Assembly: GCA_905479985.1 (NCBI GenBank)
Contig: CAJQOM010000037.1
Location: 1 to 33,668 of the forward strand
Length of the DNA stretch: 33,668 bases
Direction of reading: 5' to 3'
Source of the DNA: an uncultured Gammaproteobacteria bacterium
Lineage (GTDB): Bacteria > Pseudomonadota > Gammaproteobacteria > Nitrosococcales > Methylophagaceae
The stretch's first letter is position 1, and the number at the start of each line of letters is the position of its first letter. Shown piece by piece: positions 26,308 through 33,668 of the stretch. The notes beneath the pieces are model-generated. The model searched no databases. It saw only the letters and a program-made list of their open reading frames with translations, and was not told the DNA's origin. Made by a program: the position numbers and the translations under genes.

Positions 26308-26574
26308 GATTTATCCCATTTTTTTGTCAATTGTATCTGCGTGAATATTTTATTTCCCAAACTATTTAGTTTATTGCTACAAAGCAAATGTTGAAGAGTA
26401 CAGTCATCAACACCAAGCATGAGTCAACAATTGTCAGTAGGACTACTTTACTTATTGAACATAAAAAAGAGAGGCCGCCTATACTATGGTTCTCACCCAA
26501 TATTTTTATACGCCACTACGTGTAACGCTATTTTTAAAATATCCACGGCCCAGAACTCATGAGAAATTAACCCT

Positions 26575-27921
26575 ATGTTAACCCCCGAAAAAGAAAGCCT
26601 TCCCCGTGCGCTGATCGTCGCCGTGCAATTGGACACCGTTAGCGATGTTGAATTCGAGTCGTCGTTGGCCGAATTAGGTGATTTGGCAAAGACCTTAGGG
26701 TTAGAGGTGGCCGGTCAGTTTACCCAAAAACGGTCGTCTTTTGACTCAACAGCCTATATGGGTGTGGGTAAACGTGAGGAAATACGGCAATTTATAGAAG
26801 CACAGCAAAGCGATCCAGAATCATTAGCTCAGGGTAATAGTGAAGCCATAGCGTTTATTCTGGTTGACCATGAAATTTCGCCGTCCCAGGCACTTAACCT
26901 TGAAAATGAAGTGGGTTGCGAAGTGATGGACCGCACGGTTGTCATCCTAGAGATTTTTCATCGCAATGCCAGCTCACACGCAGCGCGAGTACAAGTTGAG
27001 ATTGCACGTTTAACGTATATGGCACCGCGCTTGCGTGAAGCTGCCAAGCGCGCCGGACCTGCAGGAAAGCAGCGCAGTGGCACCGGTGGACGTGGTACAG
27101 GACAATCCCGCGCCCAAATGGACAGTCGCAAGGTGCGTGATCGTATTGCTGAACTGCAAAAAGAGATTGATGCAATGGAGGCGGGTCGCGATACCCAGCG
27201 GTCACAGCGAAAGGGCCAACCGGGGCTAGCGCTGGTAGCATTGGTCGGTTATACCAATGCGGGGAAATCTACCTTGATGCGCGCCTTAACGGGTAAGGAG
27301 GTGTTGGTGGCCAATAAATTATTTGCCACGCTAGATACCAAGGTGCGCACCTTGTATCCAGAAAGTGTGCCGAAAATATTGGTGAGTGACACGGTTGGTT
27401 TCATCAAAAATTTACCCCATGGGCTGGTTGCCTCGTTCAAGTCAACATTGGACGAAGCACTTAGCGCATCATTGTTATTACACGTTATTGATTCTGGTGA
27501 TCCCGGTTTTGAGGCGCAGCTTGAAGTGACAGATAAAGTATTGGCTGAGATTGGTGCCGATAATGTATCGAGCATTCGGGTGTTCAATAAAATTGACTAT
27601 CTGAATGATGCGGTCGCACAAACAGAGCGTATCGCAGAGCTGGAAGCGAAGTACCCCGGCTGTCTTGTTCTCAGCGCCCGCCGTAAAGACGATATAGTCG
27701 CGTTACATCAGGCGATTGTGCATTTTTTCCAACAGCAACTAGTTGAATCCGAGATTTTTTTACCTTGGTCAGCACAGGGATTGCGTGGCGAGATCTTTGC
27801 TTCTTGCGAAGTGCTTGAAGAGCGTGCTGATGCCGCAGGTGCATTTTTTCGCTTTCGCAGTACACCTGATGTGGTCGCTAGGCTGCGCGAACTCTCAGAC
27901 AATGATGAGAGCCTAAATTAA
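26575..27921 (+). CDS. hflX: HflX-family ribosome-associated GTPase
   Basis: A 448-residue GTPase that binds the large ribosomal subunit and helps split stalled ribosomes. The N-terminal HflX domain (about 10-200) includes the basic glycine-rich loop SGTGGRGTGQSR, followed by a coiled stretch and the G domain: GYTNAGKS (225-232), DTVGF (272-276), and NKID near 334. Length is normal. Most gammaproteobacterial hflX genes follow hfq; this one does not, so it may be a second copy or have been moved. The 267-base region upstream contains a weak sigma-70-like pair (TTGAAC at 26455 and TATACT at 26480, spacing 19) and nothing else clear. Confidence 0.92.
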   Translation: MLTPEKESLPRALIVAVQLDTVSDVEFESSLAELGDLAKTLGLEVAGQFTQKRSSFDSTAYMGVGKREEIRQFIEAQQSDPESLAQGNSEAIAFILVDHEISPSQALNLENEVGCEVMDRTVVILEIFHRNASSHAARVQVEIARLTYMAPRLREAAKRAGPAGKQRSGTGGRGTGQSRAQMDSRKVRDRIAELQKEIDAMEAGRDTQRSQRKGQPGLALVALVGYTNAGKSTLMRALTGKEVLVANKLFATLDTKVRTLYPESVPKILVSDTVGFIKNLPHGLVASFKSTLDEALSASLLLHVIDSGDPGFEAQLEVTDKVLAEIGADNVSSIRVFNKIDYLNDAVAQTERIAELEAKYPGCLVLSARRKDDIVALHQAIVHFFQQQLVESEIFLPWSAQGLRGEIFASCEVLEERADAAGAFFRFRSTPDVVARLRELSDNDESLN

Positions 27922-27965
27922 AGTCATATTCAACACTCCAATCTTTTACTATAAAGAGAGTGTGT

Positions 27966-27991
27966 TGCATCGACCGGTTGAATTCACAACC
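27966..27991 (+). repeat. 26-bp repeat, copy B
   Basis: TGCATCGACCGGTTGAATTC followed by ACAACC. It is the inverted partner of 25101-25126 and lies just after hflX. The rest of 27922-28163 shows no gene; a loose CACTC/GAGTG pairing at 27933-27960 could be a weak terminator. Confidence 0.65.
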
Positions 27992-28163
27992 GAAAGAAGA
28001 CAGCCAAAAAACAGAACGTCACTTTCAAGGTAGAGCGGCTATAGCTTACCGAAAAATAAAACTGACTGAGCACTTGATTTCAAGGCTTCTTAAACCCTAC
28101 TGATGCGCTTGAGCGCTAGGTCTATAGCGTCTACAATAAAGCAGTTTTTATTTACTTCAGGCC

Positions 28164-28418
28164 ATGAACATGAATGACACAACATCGAAACCCACTTTAC
28201 CAGATCGCCTTTCGATCAACCCTGCTAGCCCACATCATGTGGCAGAAGTTTTTGAGCACGACATTGGTATTCGGTTGAACGGCAAAGAACGTTTCGATGT
28301 TGAGGAATATTGTATTAGTGAAGGATGGGTGAAAATCGCATCTCCTAAGGCGTTGGACCGTCGTGGCCAACCCATGCTGATGAAGCTAAAAGGCACTGTT
28401 GAAGCCTTTTATAGTTAA
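28164..28418 (+). CDS. DUF3297 family protein
   Basis: An 84-residue protein matching DUF3297 across its length: LPDRLSINPASPHH, GIRLNGKERFDVEEYCISEGW and LDRRGQPMLMKLKGTVEAF. The family is small, soluble, widely conserved in proteobacteria and without an established function. A second ATG at 28170 could also be used. It is followed after 80 bases by a small basic-protein gene. Confidence 0.85.
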   Translation: MNMNDTTSKPTLPDRLSINPASPHHVAEVFEHDIGIRLNGKERFDVEEYCISEGWVKIASPKALDRRGQPMLMKLKGTVEAFYS

Positions 28419-28498
28419 GCGGATGCGCTATGCCACATAATAGTCTGTAGGTCACAAATACAGGCAATATCTGAATTTACAAATTATAAGGTTCACCA

Positions 28499-28675
28499 AT
28501 GACCAAAATTGATGACAAGATCGAAGGCTTACTCGCTAAACACTCTAATTTAACGAAAGCTGAAGCAATCAAAATCGTAACTGACAAAAATAAGCGTAAG
28601 AAGAAAAAGCGGGTGGAAAAAACAGAGAGAAGTAATGCCAAAAAGCTTAGGAACGAGGAAAACCGCCCCGAATGA
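28499..28675 (+). CDS. Small lysine/arginine-rich protein, unknown
   Basis: A 58-residue protein: an N-terminal helical part (LLAKHSNLTKAEAIKIV) and a very basic middle (KNKRKKKKR) suited to binding nucleic acid or ribosomes, ending in NEENRPE. The upstream bases have AAGGTTC before the ATG. The last third of the gene, and some 20 bases beyond, is the source or relative of two further copies at 31942-32018 and 33275-33358. Comparison with the third copy shows that the TGA stop here stands where a TGG codon stands there, after which both continue to a common GACGCTTAA, so this protein may have lost its last six residues. Confidence 0.6.
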   Translation: MTKIDDKIEGLLAKHSNLTKAEAIKIVTDKNKRKKKKRVEKTERSNAKKLRNEENRPE

Positions 28676-28697
28676 GATGAGGGTGACGCTTAAACAC
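28613..28697 (+). repeat. Dispersed repeat, copy 1 (tail of the small basic-protein gene)
   Basis: Begins GTGGAAAAAACAGAGAGAAG, continues through CCAAAAAGCTTAGG, and ends TGACGCTTAAACAC. It is shared with two later copies in the same orientation and is here attached to an intact upstream gene part. Confidence 0.8.
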
Positions 28698-28780
28698 ATT
28701 TATATAGTAATCAACATACTTTACCGATACACTCCCGCCAAAAGAATAAGCTATTAGTTGGATTATGGGATCGTTTGAGC

Positions 28781-31072
28781 ATGCTTAGAAAAATTGAATT
28801 ATTGGCACCGGGTGGGGATGTAGAAGCGATCAAAGCCGCTATCGTTGCGGGCGCTAATGCGGTGTATTGTGGTTTAGATACCTTTAACGCGCGTAATCGC
28901 GCCGCTAATTTATCATTCGACGAGCTCAATGGTGTCATACGCCTTGCTCATGACTATGGCTGTGAAGTTTTTCTCACCTTAAATATCGTGATTTTAGAGC
29001 ACGAAATTAAGGGGATGATTAAGCTGCTTAATCAGCTAGTCAATACCGGTATTGACGGCATTATTGTCCAAGATTTAGGCGTGTTTCAGCTGGTCAAAGA
29101 CTATTTCCCTAGCCTTGTCATTCATGCCTCGACTCAGTTAACAACGCACAATGAAGGCCAGATTCTATTTTTAAGTAAAATAGGCGCGTCTCGCGTTAAC
29201 TTATCGCGAGAGCTTAATCTCGGTGAAATCAAAAGCCTGACGTCGTTGGCACATGAAAATAATATACTGACGGAAGTCTTTGTCCATGGTGCTTTATGTA
29301 TCGCTTTTTCAGGGCAATGTTACTCAAGCTCGGTGAGTGTGGGTAATTCAGGTAACCGAGGCCGTTGTAGCCAAGCGTGCCGTGACGAGTATGAACCGAC
29401 TAATGAAGGCCATAAGTTTCCGCTTAATTTAAAAGACAATTCTGCTTATTTTGATCTGCCGGAGCTCGTTGATGCGGGTGTCGATTCACTCAAGGTTGAA
29501 GGTCGGATAAAAGGGGCACATTACGTCTACACTGTGGTGGATACTTGGCGTAAACAAATTGATAGCTTTGTCGAGTCAGGCAAGTTATTGACGGATGATG
29601 CCAACCTTCATAAAGTCTTTAATCGTGATTTTACCAATTCCTTTTTAAAGGGGAATTTAACGAAAGAGATGTTTATCGACAGTCCCCGTGACTACAGCGG
29701 CCAGCACGCAGTCGAAAAAAACAATGCCACCTCGATGGTTCAAATTCAACAAGCGAAAAATGAGCTGTATGAAGACAGAAATGCGTTAGGTGCTACCTTA
29801 GAACAAAAAATAGCCTTTCTTGATATTGAAAAGCGCAGATTAACACTGACATTTTCTGGCCAAATAAATCAGCCGCTTACGCTAAAAATCACAATCTGTG
29901 AAGCAGACTCACTAGTAGAAAAAGACGCCACTTCAACACGCAGCCAAACAACATCATTTAACGTTGAATCAGAAGTCTCATTAACCACGGCAGACAAATC
30001 AACGATTGACCAAGCGACATTAGAAAAACGCTTTAAAAGTTTTAACGATGCTAATTACACCATTGAAGGCTTCGACTTTGACCAGTTAGGCGCCAACGTG
30101 AGTATTCCTTTTAAGGATTTGACCGCGTTAAAAAATAAAGCCGCTTACTTATTAAATAATTCGGTTGAAGTGATTGCGCCGGTTGACGTTGAGTCGTTGG
30201 TCCAACAGCCAAAAGTGGAAGACAAGCCCAAGCTGTCACTACTGATTAGTAATCTTAAAGATTTGAACCTGTGCGATGAAACGGATGCCGATATTTATTT
30301 TAAGCTGCCGGAAAGCCTTAAAAAAGACTGTACCAAGCACATTGACTTGCTGCTCAAGCATCCGCGTTTAATACCCTGGTTTCCTGCGGTACTGATTGGT
30401 AAGGATTATGATGAATCGGTTAAGATTCTAGAGCAAGTAAAACCTAAACGCATTGTCACCAATAACACGGGTATTGCCTATCAAGCTTTCGAAAAAGGTA
30501 TTGAATGGATCGCTGGCCCCTTTTTAAATACCACCAACTCGTATGCATTGCGAACAATGAAAGAGTCACTCAATTGTGCTGGCGCTTTTATTTCCAACGA
30601 AATTAGTCGAACCCAGATCAGGAATATCACGCGTCCAGAAAATTTCAAGTTGCTTTACAGTATTTATCATCCTATTTTAATGATGACAAGCCGACAATGT
30701 TTTTTCCAACAGACCGTCGGCTGCAAAAAGCCGAGTATTGAAGATGGCTGTATGCTCAAATGTGAAAAAGCCACCACCATTACCAATGTCAAAGGCGTCT
30801 CCTTTGCCATCGACAAACAAAAAGGGGGCTACCCGAGTATTTATAATGATGAGCAGTTTTTAAATCTCGATATTACCGATGATTTATCCGGTTTGTTTGA
30901 CGAGTTCTTTATTGATTTAACCAACATTGGTGCCGGTTCAAAAGCCGAGCAAGATAAAGTGCAACTGATCCATTATTTTGAAGGCTTATTGAACGGGGAT
31001 AAAAACGCCGCTAGCGAGCTTAATGGCATGATTTCGGTATCGACCAACGCCCAATACAGCCAAGGCTTGTAA
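28781..31072 (+). CDS. Peptidase U32-family protein (long form, RlhA/YdcP-like)
   Basis: A 763-residue protein of the U32 family. The N-terminal barrel has the family start LLAPGGDVEAIKAAIVAGA and NAVYCGLDTFNARNRA. The signature region is VFVHGALCIAFSGQCYSS, followed by NRGRCSQACRDEY with the conserved cysteines. A C-terminal part adds further cysteines (SRQCFFQQTVGCKKP, DGCMLKCEK). Most similar in layout to RlhA/YdcP, which hydroxylates 23S rRNA, but assignment between RlhA and other U32 proteins is uncertain. The family is generally involved in RNA or cofactor hydroxylation and not in proteolysis. A TTG at 28775 is an alternative start. The gene sits between repeat copies 1 and 2. Confidence 0.8.
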   Translation: MLRKIELLAPGGDVEAIKAAIVAGANAVYCGLDTFNARNRAANLSFDELNGVIRLAHDYGCEVFLTLNIVILEHEIKGMIKLLNQLVNTGIDGIIVQDLGVFQLVKDYFPSLVIHASTQLTTHNEGQILFLSKIGASRVNLSRELNLGEIKSLTSLAHENNILTEVFVHGALCIAFSGQCYSSSVSVGNSGNRGRCSQACRDEYEPTNEGHKFPLNLKDNSAYFDLPELVDAGVDSLKVEGRIKGAHYVYTVVDTWRKQIDSFVESGKLLTDDANLHKVFNRDFTNSFLKGNLTKEMFIDSPRDYSGQHAVEKNNATSMVQIQQAKNELYEDRNALGATLEQKIAFLDIEKRRLTLTFSGQINQPLTLKITICEADSLVEKDATSTRSQTTSFNVESEVSLTTADKSTIDQATLEKRFKSFNDANYTIEGFDFDQLGANVSIPFKDLTALKNKAAYLLNNSVEVIAPVDVESLVQQPKVEDKPKLSLLISNLKDLNLCDETDADIYFKLPESLKKDCTKHIDLLLKHPRLIPWFPAVLIGKDYDESVKILEQVKPKRIVTNNTGIAYQAFEKGIEWIAGPFLNTTNSYALRTMKESLNCAGAFISNEISRTQIRNITRPENFKLLYSIYHPILMMTSRQCFFQQTVGCKKPSIEDGCMLKCEKATTITNVKGVSFAIDKQKGGYPSIYNDEQFLNLDITDDLSGLFDEFFIDLTNIGAGSKAEQDKVQLIHYFEGLLNGDKNAASELNGMISVSTNAQYSQGL

Positions 31073-31103
31073 GTCATTTTGACCTGACTTAAATTATTGA
31101 TTG

Positions 31104-31139
31104 TTGGCAGCTAAAAGCGAGCGTAGTGCGACTGCCAAC
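31104..31139. repeat. Inverted repeat after the U32-family gene
   Basis: GTTGGCAG (31104-31111) and CTGCCAAC (31132-31139) are perfect inverted repeats with a 20-base spacer. No T-run follows, so terminator function is unlikely. It could be an RNA-stabilising stem or a recombination remnant. Confidence 0.55.
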
Positions 31140-31170
31140 GCAAATTAAAGCATGATTGTGAGGGATTATT

Positions 31171-31839
31171 TTGCCACAGCCGATACTCTATTCTTTACAA
31201 AACTGTCCTTACGCCATGCGTGCAAGACTCGGCATACTACTGGCAAAACAACCCGTCATGCTACGCGCGATAGATTTAAGACATAAACCGCCTGAAATGC
31301 TAGCGGCATCGCCCAAGGGAACAGTGCCTGTTTTAGTCATTGATGATACGGAAAACCCCAATCAACCAACGATCATCGACGAAAGTTTAGATATTATGCT
31401 GTGGGCCTTAAACCTGAGCGACCCAGATAATTTACTTTACAGTGACGAGCCAGACCAACTCCCGTCTATGCTGAGCTTAATCGGCCGCTTTGACAATGAG
31501 TTCAAAAAGCACTTAGAAGACTATAAATCTGCCAAACGATATCATGAAGAGAGTAAAACCGATCACCGTCAGCAATGTGAAATGTTTATTATTGAATTAG
31601 ACAATCGTCTAAGCAAACACCAATACCTGATGGGCGATAAGCCCAGTTTAGCCGACTACGCGATTTTGCCTTATATTCGTCAGTTTGCCCGCGTTGAGCG
31701 CCAGTGGTATATACAAACGCCTTACCCGCACCTTCAGCATTGGCTTAAGCAGCATCTTACCTCGCTGTTATTTTCACAAGCGATGATAAAACATCCATTG
31801 TGGCTCGATCATCAGCAAAGTTTTTTAATCGGACAATAA
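31171..31839 (+). CDS. Glutaredoxin/glutathione S-transferase-like protein, TTG start
   Basis: A 222-residue protein with an N-terminal thioredoxin-fold domain (about 1-80) and a C-terminal helical GST domain. The active-site motif is NCPYAMRAR, with a single cysteine C13 in CPYA, and the run KGTVPVLVID supplies the cis-proline. SLADYAILPYIRQFA is the GST N-capping region. The start is TTG: GAGGG lies 8 bases upstream, and the next ATG would cut through the active-site motif. It probably handles glutathione-linked thiol chemistry. Confidence 0.82.
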   Translation: MPQPILYSLQNCPYAMRARLGILLAKQPVMLRAIDLRHKPPEMLAASPKGTVPVLVIDDTENPNQPTIIDESLDIMLWALNLSDPDNLLYSDEPDQLPSMLSLIGRFDNEFKKHLEDYKSAKRYHEESKTDHRQQCEMFIIELDNRLSKHQYLMGDKPSLADYAILPYIRQFARVERQWYIQTPYPHLQHWLKQHLTSLLFSQAMIKHPLWLDHQQSFLIGQ

Positions 31840-31911
31840 AGTGTAGACAGCCAACAACAGGGCTTCGCTTTAGGATGTAACTGTTGTAGTTTAAGTGATT
31901 GGTAGAAAGCT

Positions 31912-31942
31912 AAATTAAAGGGTAGCGCCCCCTTAAATTTTG
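31912..31942 (+). terminator. Terminator-like hairpin after the glutaredoxin-like gene
   Basis: AAATTAAAGGG (31912-31922) pairs with CCCTTAAATTT (31930-31940) with one mismatch around a seven-base loop, ending in a short T-run. It abuts repeat copy 2. Another inverted repeat, ACAACAG/CTGTTGT, lies upstream near 31853-31887. Confidence 0.5.
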
Positions 31943-32018
31943 TGGAAAAAACAGAGAGAAGTAATACCAAAAAGCTTAGGAGCGAGGCAAACCATCCCGA
32001 GCGGGATTAGGTTATGCT
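31942..32018 (+). repeat. Dispersed repeat, copy 2
   Basis: Begins GTGGAAAAAACAGAGAGAAG, continues CCAAAAAGCTTAGG and ends near TTATGCTTATA. It would read in frame as the tail of the small basic protein, but no start or upstream part is present, so it is a gene-end fragment. A hairpin ATCCCG-AG-CGGGAT occurs within it. Confidence 0.8.
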
Positions 32019-32052
32019 TATAATTCATTTTTGATTTTTGCGAGCTAGCATT

Positions 32053-32955
32053 ATGGCAGTTGCACAAATAGGGATATTTAACAGTGATATTTCAACACAT
32101 CATTATTATTTAGAATTTTCATTAAATGCTGATGTAAATATCAGTGAGGTTAAGCGACAGTTAGCAATAATTGCAACACCTGATAAAGCTCATCTCGTGA
32201 TGGCATTTGGCCCGAGATGCTGGCAGCGTTTGCGGCCCGAGATGAATATTGAAGGCTTAAGTAGTTTTAAAGCGATAAAGGGTATGGAAGGACACAATTG
32301 CCCAACTACTCAGCAGGATTTGTTCTTTTGGTTACATTGTCCAACTGAGAGAGGTCATAGTTACAATTTAGATCATGTTTTTAACATTACTGCAGCCTTA
32401 AAAGAACTCGCCACTTTAACGTTAGAAATTCAAGGTGTAAAATATCATGATAGCCGTGATTTAACGGGGTTTGTAGATGGCTCAGCTAACCCTAAAGGTG
32501 AACATAAGTATTTAGAGAGTTTAATTCCTGATGGACAAGAGGGTGAGAAAGGTAGTTATTTATTAACCCAAAAATGGGTGCATAATTTGAAAAAATTTAA
32601 TCACCTTCTACAGCAAAAGCAAGAACAAGTTATTGGTAGAACCAAGTCTGATAGTATTGAATTGGAAGGCGAAGCTATGCCGAAGAACTCACATGTAAGC
32701 CGTACCGATGCTGAATTAGATGGTAAAGCAGCAAAAGTTTATCGCCGCAGCATGCCATTTGGTACTAGTGAGGAAAATGGCCTTTATTTTGTTAGCTTTT
32801 CGAACCAACAAGCTCGACATCAAATTCAACTTGATAGGATGTTTGGAGTGGTTGGTGATGGTATTTATGACCGATTACTAGATTTTAGCCAAGCTAAATC
32901 AAGTTCTTATTGGTTTGCGCCTAGCCAGACAAGCTTGGACGATTTATTTGCTTGA
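32053..32955 (+). CDS. DyP-type heme peroxidase
   Basis: A 300-residue dye-decolorising peroxidase. The GxxDG motif is GFVDG (139-143) with the catalytic aspartate D142, and H214 in NSHVSRTDA is the expected proximal heme ligand. YRRSMPFG supplies the conserved arginine. No signal peptide is visible, so it is cytoplasmic or packed in an encapsulin shell; no encapsulin gene is nearby and the C-terminus (SQTSLDDLFA) does not clearly look like a cargo tag. A TTG at 32038 is an alternative start. The gene is AT-richer than the U32-family gene. Confidence 0.88.
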   Translation: MAVAQIGIFNSDISTHHYYLEFSLNADVNISEVKRQLAIIATPDKAHLVMAFGPRCWQRLRPEMNIEGLSSFKAIKGMEGHNCPTTQQDLFFWLHCPTERGHSYNLDHVFNITAALKELATLTLEIQGVKYHDSRDLTGFVDGSANPKGEHKYLESLIPDGQEGEKGSYLLTQKWVHNLKKFNHLLQQKQEQVIGRTKSDSIELEGEAMPKNSHVSRTDAELDGKAAKVYRRSMPFGTSEENGLYFVSFSNQQARHQIQLDRMFGVVGDGIYDRLLDFSQAKSSSYWFAPSQTSLDDLFA

Positions 32956-33001
32956 AAAACAAGGGGTAGCTCGCTCGTTTAGTCGAATGTAAATGGGGTT
33001 A

Positions 33002-33274
33002 TCACCACATTAAATCATCGGGAATATCATAGTCGCCATAGGGATCATCACTTGCTGTTTCTGCCGATGTATTCGCTTTGTCCTGATGTAATACGACATA
33101 CGCCGGGTTAATCGACTTTATTTTAGTCACCGTTACGTTTGGCACAATAAAGATGATGTTATCGATCTGACAGAGTCCAATACTGCCTGCCACTAAGGCA
33201 TCGTAGTTTTCTTTATTGAGATACAGCGTTTTAATTTTGTTATTGAATTGAAAATTGAAAGCGGTATGGCCTTC
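33002..33274 (-). pseudogene. DUF2058 (YaiL-like) protein, C-terminal remnant
   Basis: The minus-strand reading matches the last 90 or so residues of DUF2058 proteins such as E. coli YaiL: TAFNFQFNNKIKTLYLN, AYVVLHQDK, and the hallmark ending DDPYGDYDIPDDLMW. The frame stays open only to about 33286, where it meets repeat copy 3 and an in-frame stop. The N-terminal half of the protein (normally about 90 residues, basic and coiled) is missing, so this is a truncated gene. A GTG at 33193 could start a shorter product but is unlikely to be used. Confidence 0.75.
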
Positions 33275-33358
33275 ATGTGGAAAAAATCAGAGAGAAGTAA
33301 GGCCAAAAAGCTTAAGAAAAAGGGAAACCCGTCGGCGTGGGATGTGGTTGACGCTTAA
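33275..33358 (+). repeat. Dispersed repeat, copy 3
   Basis: Starts ATGTGGAAAAAATCAGAGAG and ends GTTGACGCTTAA plus a few bases. It reads as a 27-residue open frame (MWKKSERSKAKKLKKKGNP, ending SAWDVVDA), the best-preserved version of the tail seen in copies 1 and 2. It has no upstream gene part and joins directly to the broken end of the DUF2058 gene. Confidence 0.8.
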
Positions 33359-33420
33359 GCACTAACAAGCTGTTGTATTGTGTTGCAGTCGCTTAGTTCC
33401 CGCTCTTATGAATACCAGAA

Positions 33421-33490
33421 TGGGTGTGCGCGGTTATTTTAGTATTCAGTTCGATGATAACAATAAATTAATTGCCCTTAAAAAATCGCA
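33421..33490 (+). pseudogene. Right copy of the direct repeat: fragment of the DUF2835 gene end
   Basis: Encodes MGVRGYFSIQFDDNNKLIALKK, matching the end of the intact DUF2835 protein except for one residue. A one-base deletion then shifts the frame (AAAAAATCG in place of AAGAAAATCG). The 5' two thirds of the gene are missing. It lies seven bases from the lpdA stop. Confidence 0.8.
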
Positions 33491-33496
33491 TTTCAG

Positions 33497-33667
<171 letters not shown>

Positions 33668-33668
33668 T

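Larger units (their letters stand above)
22753..33420. mobile_element. Possible accessory segment bounded by duplicated DUF2835 gene ends
   Basis: The segment lies between the intact DUF2835 gene and a second copy of its last 70 bases abutting lpdA. Its contents are mixed and patchy: degraded genes, attC-like sites, dispersed short repeats, and gene ends without gene starts. No integrase, transposase or conjugation gene is present, so the route of entry is unknown. The left part is visibly AT-richer than the flanks, whereas HflX is not. Confidence 0.4.

Noticed and set aside
31104-31139. Inverted repeat as a terminator of the U32-family gene
   Set aside because: It has a 20-base spacer and no T-run.
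33275-33358. 27-codon open frame in repeat copy 3 as an independent small gene
   Set aside because: It equals only the tail of a longer gene family seen at 28499 and has no ribosome binding site of its own, so it is treated as a gene fragment.
33359-33410. A third attC site starting at CTAACAAGC after repeat copy 3
   Set aside because: The left part resembles attC, but no GTTRRRY core follows at a suitable distance (only GTTCCCG) and no gene stop precedes it.
22753-33420. Integrase, transposase, toxin-antitoxin or phage genes in the accessory segment
   Set aside because: None of the readable proteins on either strand carries such motifs, so the segment cannot be called a phage, ICE or insertion sequence.

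Overview
The window is a piece of a bacterial chromosome, most likely from a gammaproteobacterium. The evidence is the gammaproteobacterial-type NirB, CysG, Mrp, Dcd, PepN, DUF2835, DUF2058 and LpdA proteins and a moderate, slightly AT-rich base composition. A marine or methylotrophic member of the Thiotrichales/Piscirickettsiaceae area would fit, but the genus cannot be fixed from sequence reading alone. No tRNA, rRNA, CRISPR array, integrase or transposase was found.

Region 1 (1-1058) is the end of a succinate dehydrogenase/fumarate reductase operon: a flavoprotein C-terminus and a complete iron-sulfur subunit.

Region 2 (about 1150-16272) is a complete nitrate assimilation locus. A first operon encodes siroheme nitrite reductase (nirBD), an unexpected PhzF-family isomerase, an FAD/NADH electron-transfer subunit and the molybdenum nitrate reductase NasA. 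Next come an outer-membrane porin, an ANTAR-domain antiterminator of the NasT type, a nitrate ABC transporter (nrtA, nrtB and an ATPase gene) and siroheme synthase cysG. Nitrate enters through the porin and the ABC transporter, NasA reduces it to nitrite, NirBD reduces nitrite to ammonium, and CysG makes the siroheme that NirB needs. Three sigma-54 promoter candidates lie upstream of nirB, the porin and nrtA. Clear NtrC-type palindromes accompany the nirB and nrtA promoters. The porin and nrtA leaders each carry a hairpin with an AACGNN hexaloop, the shape bound by ANTAR proteins, and the porin leader has a strong terminator just before the ribosome binding site. This suggests nitrogen-limitation control of initiation plus nitrate control of elongation.

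Region 3 (16356-22752) is ordinary housekeeping: mrp, dcd, a WD40 lipoprotein, a NIF3-like protein, pepN, a HIT protein and DUF2835, largely closely packed or overlapping on the plus strand.

Region 4 (22753-33420) looks like an accessory segment. It is bounded by a direct repeat of about 70 bp copied from the 3' end of the DUF2835 gene (22676-22746 and 33421-33490). It holds a broken McrB-N/DUF3883 gene and a phospholipase-D-like gene, each followed by an integron attC-like site starting at its stop codon. It also holds an ADP-ribosylglycohydrolase, HflX, DUF3297, a small basic protein, a U32 peptidase-family protein, a glutaredoxin/GST-like protein and a DyP peroxidase. Three diverged copies of the tail of the small basic-protein gene separate its last modules, and a DUF2058 gene is truncated at one of them. 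The window ends in the 3' end of lpdA on the minus strand.
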